Shown in pieces: positions 36,469 through 47,160 of a stretch of 64,000 bases of DNA. Position 1 is the stretch's first letter; each line of letters starts with the position of its first letter. A model generated the notes under the pieces. The model had not been told where the DNA came from, did no database searches, and worked only from the letters and a program-made list of their open reading frames with translations. A program made the position numbers and the translations under genes. Source of the stretch: Thuidium tamariscinum (taxonomy: Eukaryota > Streptophyta > Bryopsida > Hypnales > Thuidiaceae); assembly GCA_947034885.2 (NCBI GenBank), contig OX344758.2, positions 17,139,067-17,203,066 on the forward strand. The letters are read 5' to 3'.

Positions 36469-38716
36469 GGGACAACAAAGTGAGTGGGTGTTTCAAATGG
36501 CCTTGGTCTTGGGATTCCTCCTCTTCACTAAACCCGCCCCCCCAAAAGGCCACATTTATTACTAGCAGCTCATTTGTGCATGGTTGATTAGATCTCCAAG
36601 TACATGGAGGTCAAATGGGCACATTAAGAATTCCACCTACCAACTACAACTTGCACAAGGGTGGAGGCCTTTGAGAGCTAAGTGCATTTCTCTCTCTTGT
36701 GGCCTAACTCCTCAAATCTTCTTTCTTACAAGACCTTGGATTCTTCATTCTTGAATTGAATCTTTGGGAGCTTGGAGGATAAAATAGTTCTTTTGTTTGT
36801 ATTTTTCTTCCTCAATTTGATTGTTGAAGGCTTTGGATGGGGTTATTAGAGGGTGACATAGCCCTTTCTATTTATTTATACCAAAGCTTGGATACGTAGG
36901 TTTTCTTTTTTTACTTTCTCTTATAGTAGTTTTACTTAATTATTTATTGTGTAAAATCTAAAGAAGGGATTTAGTGAAGGGCGCATATTTTTCCATTTCT
37001 TTTTTAAGTAATTTGGATGAATGGTTTTTTTCTCCTTACCATTTCTATATTTTACTTTAGATTGAGGTAGGTGAAGTATTTACTGTGGCCATTTGAGCAT
37101 CATGTACTTCTAGATTTGGTCTCTAGTACAAATATGCCCTCACAACATAAAAGTAATTTCTTAATTTTAGGGAGAAGAAGAATCTCATTGGTGGTGAAGG
37201 TTATACTTAGCTTTGCTTAATTCAAGTTATTGGTGGATTAGGAAAGAAGGAACAAGACGAGAGGTACTTGAATTATTTTATTTTATTTATCTACAATAGA
37301 AGTCAAGGTTGTTCTTGCTAAAGTTTGGTTTAACAATTAAAAGTAGGAATGGAAAAGAAGTGGACGGATTGAATTCATTTAAATTTTTTTTGAATGGAAA
37401 GAAAGATTATATGTTGCATAAACTTGGTTCAACATCTAATTGTGAGTATAAAAAGAATGGAACTAAAGTAGAGGCATTTTATTCATTCAAATTTATTTCT
37501 GTGTACAATAGAAATCAATGTTATTTCATGTTCTAGATATTTATATAATTAGTTGTGTAAATAGATTAAATGAAAAATATTACATTCATTTAAGTTTTGT
37601 CTTCTTTATTGCAATTATGAGAAAGGTTGTGTTTTGTTCAAGATAGGTTCAACTTTAAATTGTATTCTATTGAGAAGAAAGAACTGAAGTATTGAATTTT
37701 ATTTTAGAGTGTCTAAGACTTTCCTTTGAAAATTTGAAAAAGAAATAATATCCACTTTGACCCACAAGGATTGAGATAATAAAATTGTTTGATTAATCCT
37801 TTATTCAATCATTAAAAAATTAAATTCTAAATTCCCTTCAACAATATAAATGCTACATGGAAAGAAAAATGGGGAGAGAGTGCCCTTGGTCCCCATTGTA
37901 TCATTTTTTAAGACATTCATCCAAAAAAAAAATTCCTCAAGAAGTAAAAACTCTATTTCAAGATTTTAAGAAATACAACAAAGTCACCTCTTCCTCTCTT
38001 CCAAATCTCTCCTTCATGCATTCAATAACTAAATGAACAATCCCTAGGGGAACATAATTGTACACCACCCTAAAATAAATGAAGAACAAGGGCCTCCACT
38101 ATTATTAATTCATTCTTCACACTTTCTAAAGTAAAATAAAGAAATGGTAAGGGGAAAAAAACCATTCATCCAAATTACTTAAAAAAGAAATGGAAAAATA
38201 TGCGCCCTTCACTAAATCCCTTCTTTAGATTTTACACAATAAATAATTAAGTAAAACTACTATAAGAGAAAGTAAAAAAATAACCTATATATCCAAGCTT
38301 TGGTATAAATAAATAGAAAGGGCTATGTCACCCTCTAATAACCCCATCCAAAGCCTTCAACAATCAAATTGAGGAAGAAAAATACAAACAAAAGAACTAT
38401 TTTATCCTCCAAGCTCCCAAAGATTCAATTCAAGAATGAAGAATCCAAGGTCTTGTGAGAAAGAAGATTTGAGGAGTTAGGCCACAAGAGAGAGAAATTC
38501 ACTTAGCTCTCAAAGGCCTCTACCTTTGTGCAAGTTGTAGTTGGTAGGTGGAGTTCTTAATGTGCCCATTTGACCTCCATGTACTTGGAGATCTAATCAA
38601 CCGTGCACAAATGAGCTGCTAGTAATAAATGTGGCCTTTTGGGGGGGGCAGATTTAGTGAAGAGGAGGAATCCTAAGGCCAAGGCCATTTGAAACACCCA
38701 CGCACTTTGTTGTCCC
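36469..38716. repeat. 2.25-kb foldback inside the 9.8-kb element
   Basis: Arms 36469-37061 and 38126-38716 are inverse copies of about 590 bp with few differences, starting GGGACAACAAAGTGAGTGGG and the near-identical inverse. The loop of 1.06 kb is AT-rich. No target duplication was found around it, so it may be an internal inversion duplication and not a separate insertion. The short frames in the arms have no recognisable domain. Confidence 0.88.
37290..37735 (+). repeat. Degenerate ~130-bp repeats in the foldback loop
   Basis: Words such as TACAATAGAA.TCAA, GGTT.AACA.TTAA and ATTCATT.AA.TTT recur three times in the same order. A 75-codon frame spans them but resembles no known protein. 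Confidence 0.45.
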
Positions 38717-39044
38717 ATTCTCCGTGAAGTTCAGCCACGGTTCCCATTCCTTGGTCTGCTTCCTTTGACTTGCCATTGTATTTACAGATAATTTGAAATG
38801 CCTTCCCCTTCTCTGTGCTGAATTTAAGAAGATAGAAGATCTAACGGACAAAGTATCAGTAACATCAGTTAGCGCTAATCCACTGCTTGAACTGATTTTG
38901 ACATCACCTCAACAGCAAACCAGGGCAATCTGCCACCCAAGTAGACTCACAAGGAGCTCATAATGAATTGAAGTCCAAGAGATAGAGGCCAAGGTGACAA
39001 ATGTAGGGAATGTAGGGTTCAGGGTTTTCTTTATATACTTGGGG

Positions 39045-39780
39045 AAGGTAGGGGCACGGACTTCACCGTTGTCCTTGTCAACAGGGCGCGGACGTCTTCA
39101 GTCCCAAAGTCTATGGCGTGGGTCTGAGAATTTGTGAGTTTTGACGACCAAAATGCAGACCTGAATCCTTGGCGTTAGGGCGGGGACGGGAAGTCAGGGC
39201 GCGGACTTGAGGGCGGAGAATTTGTGAACTTTGACAACCTTCAAAATGCACACCTGAATCCTTGGCGTCAGGGCGGGGACGGGAGGTCAGGGCGGGGACT
39301 TCAGGGCGGGGACGGGAAGTCAGGGCGCGGACTCCACATAGTGGACCAAAGGGCCAAGAAGTGGTTGAAACGCATGGCCTTCTTAATTTTCTTAAACATG
39401 GTATCCCACTTTTTTCCTCTTTTCCGCTCTTGGAAGATGGTATCCCTTCTTTTCATGGGAAGAGGGAACCATTAATTGCAGCGACGACCTTCTTTTACAT
39501 TCCTCATATGTCTCGAAAGACACGACCGCTTTCTTCTATTAATGCTTGTGCTGAATGGGGAGAGAGGGCGCGGATGCAGGAGGCGGTCGCATGGTTTGGC
39601 AATTGCCAAAGGTTGAGGAACTTCACAATGAAGGACTGAAGGGCGCGGACTTCATGTCAGGGCATGGACTTGTAGGCGGGGACTGAGATGAGGGCGCGGA
39701 TGCGACTTCAGGGCGTGGACTTCAGGGCGCGGACTTCAAGGCACGGACTTCAAGTCAGGGGGCGGACGTCCTCGTCCAGC
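39045..39780 (+). repeat. CpG-rich GGGCGCGGACTTCA array, second block
   Basis: The same motif as at 35464, in the same orientation, in two clusters (39045-39335 and 39560-39780) separated by about 220 bp. The spacer contains the words TCTTGGAAGATGGT and TTTTCATGG, which are found again near 41860, so the spacer itself is repeated. Confidence 0.85.
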
Positions 39781-40559
39781 ACTTGAGGAGGGTATTTGCA
39801 GTGCACTTGGGCATGAGATCTTTGAATTCATCTTTTTCTTGGAGTGGGAGAACCATTAATGTACCCAATTACAGCTTGTTCTAAATTCAGAGAAGACCAT
39901 GAAAGCAAGATGCCACCATAAAGAGCTCAACGGACTAAGATTTGGAAGATATTTATGGAAGTGCATGTCCCGTTTCTTGTGTTGCAAGATGTCATTCTTT
40001 AGTTCTCCTAACCATTCTACCACTTTGAAGCAAGAAATATTTTATTTCCAAAAAAAAAATACAAATTCTTTGATTTAGGAATGTTTAGGAAATACTTGAT
40101 AAATGTATAGGACATACTTAAACCATATCATTTATACAAAACCTTTGGCCTTATTGTTTAATAAATGCAATGGTTTTTTCATGTTGTTTTCTTTTAAAAA
40201 AAGAAGATGCCAAAATAAAGAGATCAACAAAAAAAGATTGCAAAGGAACTTTTTGGAAGACTATGTCCCCTTATTTGATTTGGAAGATGTCATTGTTTAC
40301 TTTGTATATCACTTGAGAACAACTTTGAAGGAAAATATATAAACAAACAAGTCAAAATATTTTGTTGTTCATTTTCAACATTACCTCAAGCAAATTCCTT
40401 TTTTTGCGTAAAGGCTACGTTTCATAAATTATGCTCAATTTTGCTAAATGTTTAAAGTATTATTGTTTGGCTGAAAGGGATTATTTATGAAATGAAAGTT
40501 ATTGTTCAATTCTTGTAGACTGATGTTTATCACATTCAATTCTTTAAAAAATTGCTATA

Positions 40560-41370
40560 GGAGATCAATTCTGGTTTACGATTTACTAAATCTTACATTC
40601 TTTTGGATTTACGTGAACAAATTCATTTTTGGTTTATATTTCGTACAAGGGATTTTTTTTAATGAATTACTATTGTTTTGTTAGTTTTTAGTTTATTGTT
40701 TTTATAAGAAATGGTAAACCATTGCATTAAAAGAATACTATTTTGTTTTATTTCAATCACGTGGAAGGGATCCATTTCTACAAAAATAACTACAAGGGAT
40801 TATTTTTGAACGAGAACTTAGATCTTCTATTCTTTTGGATTCACGTGAAGGGAATTGTTTTTGTGGATGCTTGTTACAAATAATTTGTGTAGCCTAAGCT
40901 ATGAGTATCATATTCTTGAATTCACAATTCATATAAAGGGATTCATTTTTGATCATTCTAACTACAAGGGATTATTTTTGAACGAGAACTTAGATCTTCT
41001 ATTCTTTTGGATTCACGTGAAGGGAATTGTTTTTGTGGATGCTTGTTACAAATAATTTTTTAAAAACTTCCAAGTTTTGTTTCTTAGATTCACGTAGAAG
41101 GGAGTCATTTCTAAATAAAAGGTACAAGAGATCATTCTTTTGAATGAGAACTTTACATTATTTTGGATTCACATGAAAAGATTCACTTTCTTGAATAATT
41201 GATAGAATGCATTTTTTAAATGAACAAATGAGTTTCATTTCTTCAAATCCATTATTCATAAGCAAGGATTCTTTTTTTTGCATAATAACTACAAGGAATT
41301 TTTTGGGGAAATGAAAAATTACAAGTTATATTTTGTTCTTAATGTGAAAGGATCCATTTTTATAAATACT
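40560..41370 (+). repeat. Minisatellite with 98-bp exact repeat
   Basis: A 98-bp segment at 40787-40884 is repeated at 40959-41056 (172-bp offset) essentially without change. Around it are degenerate units built on GGATTCACGTGAAGGGA and ACAAGGGATT. Non-coding. Confidence 0.88.
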
Positions 41371-41604
41371 TGTTACAATGGATTCTTCCTTAATGAAACG
41401 TACAACTTAAATTAAAGTAGAAAGGTTGTGAATGGAATCCACAATTAGAAATAATTGCTATAACAAAATCTTTTTCACATGAACTTACAAGATATATTTT
41501 TCACATGCATGACACGGGTTCTTTTCCAAAGGTTTAGAGTACATCGATTTGTTTTTTAATTCAACCCTAAATCCATCTGAAAGAAAGTCAAACAATCCAA
41601 ACTC

Positions 41605-41642
41605 AAACCCTAAACCCTAATACTCCAAACCCTAAACCCTAC
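41605..41642. repeat. Interstitial plant-telomere-like repeats
   Basis: Two short runs of CCCTAAA (two adjacent units each, separated by about 10 bases). This is the plant telomere sequence on its C strand, too short to be a telomere. Confidence 0.8.
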
Positions 41643-41704
41643 ACTCCTAAAACCTTTGAATCCAAGAAGCCAAGGAGTTGGAGGCTTGAACTTCACTACG
41701 CTGG

Positions 41705-42135
41705 CCTTACTTAGGGCGTGGACTCCAGTACAGGGCGCGGACTCCTGTACAAGGCGCGGACTCCAAGGCGCAGACCATTCTTGGTGTGCAAACGTGCATG
41801 CATTGAAAAGGAGGTTGACTTCCCGCATGGGATCCCTCCTTGCTCCTATTTATTGCTCTTGGAAGATGGTGTCCCTCCTTTTCATGGAAACCGGGAACCA
41901 TTAAATTCAGTCATGCCTTCTTTTAGATTCCTTGTAGTGATGGAGAGACAAGAGAGCTTTCTCTCACCAATGTTTTTGTTACATTGGCTATATCAGGGCG
42001 CGGACGCAGGGCACGGACTTGAGGGCGGACAATTCACAGAGGTTGGGGAACTTGTAAGTGTGCATTTGAATTACACATGGCGCGGACTTCATGTCAGGGC
42101 GCGGACTTGAGGTGAGGGCGTGGACGTGGTCGTAC
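41705..42135 (+). repeat. CpG-rich GGGCGCGGAC array, third block
   Basis: Clusters at 41714-41775 and 41995-42130 of the same motif, in the same orientation, around a spacer like that of the second block. It supports an internal duplication of the unit array + spacer + array. Confidence 0.82.
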
Positions 42136-42599
42136 AACACAGGGGGGAGGACTTTGAAATGCACTTGGGCATGAGATCCTTCAATCCTTCCTTTTTTTGG
42201 AGCGGGGGAACCTTTAATTTTAGGAAGAACAACTTGTTCTACATTCCGATAAGACCATGAAAGCAAGATGCCAAATAAAAGAGCTCAATGGATTAAGATT
42301 TGGAAGAAACTTCGTGGAAGAGCATGTCCCCTTTGTTGTGGTGCAACATGTCGTTCCTTATGTCTTCTAATACTCCGAACTACTTTGAACCTTATTTGTG
42401 TCCCAAAAAAGAAACTAGTACTTTGAACTAAAAAGAATTTTATGATTTAAAAAAAGAAGTCTAATTTCTTCTATTTAGGAAATGTTCCGGATATTTTGAG
42501 GAAATATTTAGGGAATATAGAAGAAATGTAGTATACTAGAGACAAGGGTAAAACTTAATTTGTTTAAAATGAAAGAAGTAGTAGAGATTTAAAAAAAAA

Positions 42600-44380
42600 A
42601 TTCTAGACCTCCAATACGCCACTTCAATTTTTCATCTCATCATCCCCTTTCCAAATTTTTTTTGCATCAAAAGCAAAACTATCTTATCCGAAATCAATGC
42701 CATCTTTTTATTTCTTAATTCAATTCCTTTTCCGTTTTTCTTGCTTCATTAATTAGCAGAATTCTTATATTTTTTGCCTCCAATGCAAAAATTCTTTTAT
42801 GCCAAGTCATTGTCATTCCTTTTTTGTTAAATTATTTAGTCTCATTGTTTTTTGGCTTCATTCCTTTTTTATTGAATCATTTTATGTCAATGGGATTCTT
42901 TTTTTTGTACCACCAACTGACCAATCCCTTTACTATTGGGCAAATGCATACTACGCTATGCCACTTTTGGCATCATTTTAGTCCATTTTTAATGGCATTT
43001 TATACATTGGATGGATTCAATTGTCCATAAGTTGTTGAAAATGATAAGAAAATGATTTGAAAAAAAATACCATTCTAGATAAACACTTGTATGAACATTT
43101 AGTGAAGACAACATATCAAAATTTTTACTTTAAATGTGTCAAATCAATCCCCAAAATTTAGTGGCAATTCTGGATAGATAATAGTCCATATCTACAAATT
43201 TAGGTGTCTAATTCAACATATTTTAAACCTAAGCATTTTATCATATATAACCCTACTTAAATATAATTCCTTCTTTTGCAAAATATTTGAATTCTTTATT
43301 GAACAATGAGTCTTTATGGTGAATGCTGTGGATTGTGACAGTATATAAAGAATCCATATAAAAGTCCTTTACAAATAGAATATAAACTATTTGTACAAAA
43401 TTTCTTTTGCAATGCATAGATAATCAAGTATACAACATGAAAATGAGTCCTTTTTTATATTGCACAATTTGTTTCTATTTGAAATTATAGGAATTCCAAA
43501 ACATCCTACTGAATTAAGGACTGTGACAATCCATATTGGTACAGCGTAGTATGCATCTACCCTATTTTTTACTATGTTTTTTACTTTATTCTTTAGCAAA
43601 ACTTGTCCATGTAACTCAATACCAATTTTTTTTGGCCCTCATTCTCGTTCCTTTTTTTTTAATCCTAAACCGAAATCTTTTCCGTCTTAACAAATTGTCA
43701 TTTTTTTTCCCTGTCAATCCCTTTCCTATTTTTTTTATTCATTAGAAAAACTCTTCCATCCCAACTCAATAATAAATGTTTTGTATGGTAAGAAATTGAA
43801 GTCTTTCCATTGGCTTTCCATTTCTCGTTTATTAAAATAGGTAATCAAACACAATGTTTGTTTCATATCTCTTTCACATTTGTTTGCTTTTATTAAGAAC
43901 ATCTAAAATGCACTTTTACTCCAACTAAATGACGTTTTTTTTCCTTCCCTAATTTTTTTCATAGACTGGAAATGAATCCCACTCCAATTCAATGACTTTT
44001 CATTTCATTCCGTACATGTTTTTATGATTGAATCCTATTCCAACTCAATGACATTTTACTTCATCAATTTCAAGTCAATCAATTTTATTTTTTTTCCACT
44101 AAATTTTTTTATATTTGGTAACCATTTTTTATTAAATATGTACCTATTTCCATGCCAACTGAATTATCAAAAAATGAAAGGGAAGGGAATGATCAACCAA
44201 AAATAAATGGCCTTCGGTTGGAATGGAACAATTTTGGTAATCACATGAAATAAAATAGTGAAAAGAAATCATTCTACCCTAGACAAATGGCATTGAATTA
44301 AAATGGAAGAGGTTTTGGTAATGATGCGAAAAAAATAGGAAAGGGAATGATTCCGCCAATAAAAATAATCGCAGTGACTT
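42600..44380. repeat. Highly degenerate satellite, both orientations
   Basis: T-rich words ATTCCTTTT, CAACTCAATGACATTT and TTCATTAATT recur from 42600 to about 44060. From 44160 the inverse words (GGGAATGAT, TTGGAATGGAA) follow. The region therefore looks like a satellite whose orientation flips near 44100. No coding content. Confidence 0.5.
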
Positions 44381-44487
44381 GGAATGGAAGTGTGCTTCAA
44401 AAGTCAATGTCCAAAAGGGGAGGTAAAGTGACCCAAGCTTTTGAAAAGCGCACCAATTTATTTTAGGGTGGCCAATTATTTTTAAAG

Positions 44488-44860
44488 AGTAATATGATCT
44501 AACATTAAAAGAAATAAGGGATGGTGGAGTGCTTTGGAATATAGAAATGGCTTGGGTGTTAGAGTGATATGATCTAACACCCAAAAAATATATGGAATGG
44601 TGGAGTGATTTGGATATGGAAATGGTTTGGATGTTACAGTGATGTAATTTAACACCTCCTAAAAATATAAAATAGTGGAGTGATTTGGATATGGAAATGG
44701 TTTGGGTGTTAGAGTGATGTAATTTAATACCTAAAAAAAATGGAATGGTGGAGTAATTTGGATATGAAAATGGTTTGGGTATTAGACTAATTAGAGTGAT
44801 ATGATCTAACATTAAAAAAAAATATAAAGTGTTGGAGTGACTAGGAAAGTGGAAATATGG
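44488..44860. repeat. ~76-bp minisatellite, five units
   Basis: Units start with AGTGATATGATCTAACA at 44488, 44563, 44638, 44713 and 44795. Each contains GGTGGAGTGATTTGG. At unit junctions GTGTTAG and CTAACAC form a short palindrome. Confidence 0.88.
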
Positions 44861-44909
44861 AATATAAAATGGAAATATGTAGAAGCATATTAATTAATTT
44901 TAAGGTAGT

Positions 44910-45030
44910 CCACGCCCCTGCCTAAATCCCGTCCGCGCCTTGACAATTGCGTCCGCGCCCTGACGATCGTGTCCCCGCCTTGACGATCGCGTCCCCGCCT
45001 TGACGATCGCGTTCGCGCCCTGCATGTTCT
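44910..45030 (-). repeat. CpG-rich array in inverted orientation
   Basis: Five or six copies of GTCCGCGCC and GTCCCCGCC with TGACGATCG spacers: the inverse of the GGGCGCGGAC motif used from 35464 to 42130. Close to the right end of the 9.8-kb element, so the two element ends carry the motif in mirrored orientation. Confidence 0.85.
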
Positions 45031-45380
45031 AGAATCTAGATGGCAGCCACGTGGCCTATTTTTCCATTATCAAAAAGTCAACTATGTGTTGACTCTACCG
45101 GACGGGCGAGAGCTCTATCGGACGTCTCGGACGGGCGAACCGGACGTCCGCCCGGTATGATAACCATGGATTTCAGACATCTAGAACACATATAGTTTTC
45201 AAAAATCTATGACAAATTTTGATTTCAGACTGTGTGGTGTGAAACATCTTGAACAAATATAGATCTCAGACATCTACGACTCGTATAGATTTCAACCTAA
45301 TTTAGATTTTAGACTCCACAGTCTAAAGTGTAGAAAGTGTCGAAGTAATGAAATTTCACCATTTTAATGAAATTCACCAT

Positions 45381-46689
45381 GTAATCATGTATACAATTAT
45401 TGTGGTAAAGCATGCGTACAAAATTATTTTGGATGTGGAAGAGTGCAACTATAAAGTTGCACTTTGTTGCTTCTTGTGTAAGTGACTAAGTGCCACATGC
45501 ACTGAATTAGTGTCAAATGTACTAATAGAATATAACATTGAAGCTAATTTAGTAGAAGATGATCTTTGGCACATAGAAGGTCCTATTTAGAGTACGTGGT
45601 AGTGTAACTTAATTGCTCTTATTATGCTGAAATAGGTACTGTACTGGCCAATTACAAGTTCCTAGCTCAACCTAAAAATGTCAAAATACAGAAATCAGAT
45701 GAATTCACGAGACGAGGACCTTGGTATCCAAGTGGCGAAGGACAGCTTTCAAACTGGTCACGGAAAATTAAATAATTCATGTACGTTTTTGGAGACTAAG
45801 AAATTCTGAACCTGGAAGAACGTAAAACGTTGGAATCAGTGACATTGTGCTTGAGTTTTAGTTCAAGATTAACATGATCATGCCTGAATCCAAGTGCAAT
45901 GTTTGAAGATAATTCTCAGCTTGCAGGTTTCACTTTCATTCAAAAGTGCATCTTCGATGTTCAAGAGACAATTGGCGACTTTCAATCAAAGATTCAAAAA
46001 TTTAAACAAATCCAATATCAGCCCTGGAGAATGAGAAAGCATATCGAATGAGGGAGAATTCAAAGTGCCGCTTCTCAGACGATAGTTTGCACTCATGACT
46101 CATTCAACTAGACTGTACTTTTCAAACTCGTTCTGTGTACACTTGAGACGTTGCATCCACAGTTTCTTTGGACACTCTTGATCAACTTCATACAAAAATT
46201 CAAGATCTTATCTGGAAAACAATCGGTAATAAAAGGAAATAACAGAAAATCTTAATAAAGAGAGCATTGTCCATCTGATCCACTTCATCGCAGGGGTTCA
46301 TCATAGGGTGGTTTGTGCGAGAGAAACAGGGAGAATAAAAGACAAACGAAAAAAACAGCCTAAGAAAAATTAATGGACGTATCTACATGCAGAAACTTTA
46401 GCAATCCGATGCACAATTATTCACCAGATCGATGTACCTGTTTCAAGAGTATGCGCAGCAACCGAAAACCAAGAATCTCGAACGTGGAGTATGAGGAGAG
46501 ACCTCCGCCATAGCCAAGGAGGTGCACTTGCACGGCGACGAGATGATAGTTGCAATCGCACTCATCGACTTCAGTTAGCGAAGAGCGGGACTGAAGACAT
46601 AAGGAATTCCGGGAGATACAGAAAGAGATAACGACAGGGAGAGCGCTGGGTTGGATTGTTCCACGGCTGAGAAGTTGCATAGCCCCAAA
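45381..46689. other. Gene-free spacer downstream of the DYAD-like gene
   Basis: Composition rises gradually towards the gene. No coding frame stands out. The part from about 46400 may be 3' untranslated sequence or further coding sequence of the minus-strand gene, since frames stay open on both strands there without recognisable domains. Confidence 0.45.
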
Positions 46690-47160
46690 CTACTTGTCGG
46701 CTTCGCTGGTCATCAGAGGTAGCGTTGGCAAAGAAATCTGAGGTGTCGAGGCCATGCAACCAAACATCCCCGCAAACATCGTCGACATGGTCGCGGCGAC
46801 TTTTGATTCCGCAATAGATCTGTTGGAATGGTCTACAGAGGCTATCAGTAAAGACATCGGTATCCCAAATGAAACATCCCCAGAGCCACCTTCGACTACC
46901 CGCAAGTCCTCTGTCTGCTCTCGCCTAGACATGGAGGGATTGTTCGTGGGGAGGACTTGAGTGACATTCTGCATGCTAGGCCATAGAAAACTCCCCGGCG
47001 GGCTGCAAATGGTGAATCCAGTGGGTCGGCTCGTGAACATGGTCTCACTAAGGAAATTCTGCGCTCGACTAAGAACCGAGAGAGGCGGCCCACCGTCGTG
47101 TGTTTTCATCGTACTCTCCGAGTATTTCTTTTTCTCATTCAAATGCTCTGGTTGGTTCAC
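46690..47160 (-). CDS. Possible C-terminal part of the DYAD-like gene
   Basis: An open frame of about 156 codons directly follows and overlaps the last exon of the DYAD-like gene in another frame. It ends PTLPLMTSEADK. It is Ser/Thr-rich and of gene-like composition, with no known domain. It would join the upstream frame if a 43-nt segment (47182-47224, GT at one end and AG at the other) were removed as an intron, which is shorter than usual plant introns. Alternatively the gene stops at 47135 and this is 3' untranslated sequence. Confidence 0.35.
   Translation of the reverse strand: MNQPEHLNEKKKYSESTMKTHDGGPPLSVLSRAQNFLSETMFTSRPTGFTICSPPGSFLWPSMQNVTQVLPTNNPSMSRREQTEDLRVVEGGSGDVSFGIPMSLLIASVDHSNRSIAESKVAATMSTMFAGMFGCMASTPQISLPTLPLMTSEADK

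Larger units (their letters stand above)
35338..45168. mobile_element. 9.8-kb hAT-like element without visible transposase
   Basis: The ends are CATGGTTGTCATAACGGGCG and, inverted, CATGGTTATCATACCGGGCG: 18 of 20 bases agree. An 8-bp direct repeat GATTTCAG flanks it exactly (35330-35337 and 45169-45176). An 8-bp duplication and short ends of this style fit the hAT superfamily (inference; a MULE is less likely). Next to each end lie clusters of CGGAC words, which resemble the subterminal transposase-binding repeats known in hAT elements. Inside are CpG-rich motif arrays, three hairpin repeats, a 2.25-kb foldback and several minisatellites. No frame longer than about 130 codons with a transposase-like sequence was found, so it is non-autonomous, or has lost its gene. 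Confidence 0.82.
35241..45380. mobile_element. ~300-bp MITE split by the 9.8-kb insertion
   Basis: The left piece (35241-35337) begins ATGGTAAATTTTGTTAAAAT. The right piece (45169-45380) ends with the inverse (ATGGTGAATTTCATTAAAAT). Removing the 9.8-kb insert and one target-site copy leaves about 301 bp with matching inverted ends, of the same family as 1280-1486. This orders the events: the MITE first, the large element later. Confidence 0.72.

Noticed and set aside
35420-36587. Arg/Gly-rich frames in the CpG-rich arrays
   Set aside because: Direct translations of the GGGCGCGGAC repeat. They change frame with repeat spacing.
41605-41642. CCCTAAA repeats as a telomere
   Set aside because: Only about four units and embedded in other DNA, so interstitial and probably incidental.
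44279-44812. 177-codon minus-strand frame
   Set aside because: Its repeated HHSNTQTISISKS-like peptide is the translation of the 76-bp minisatellite.
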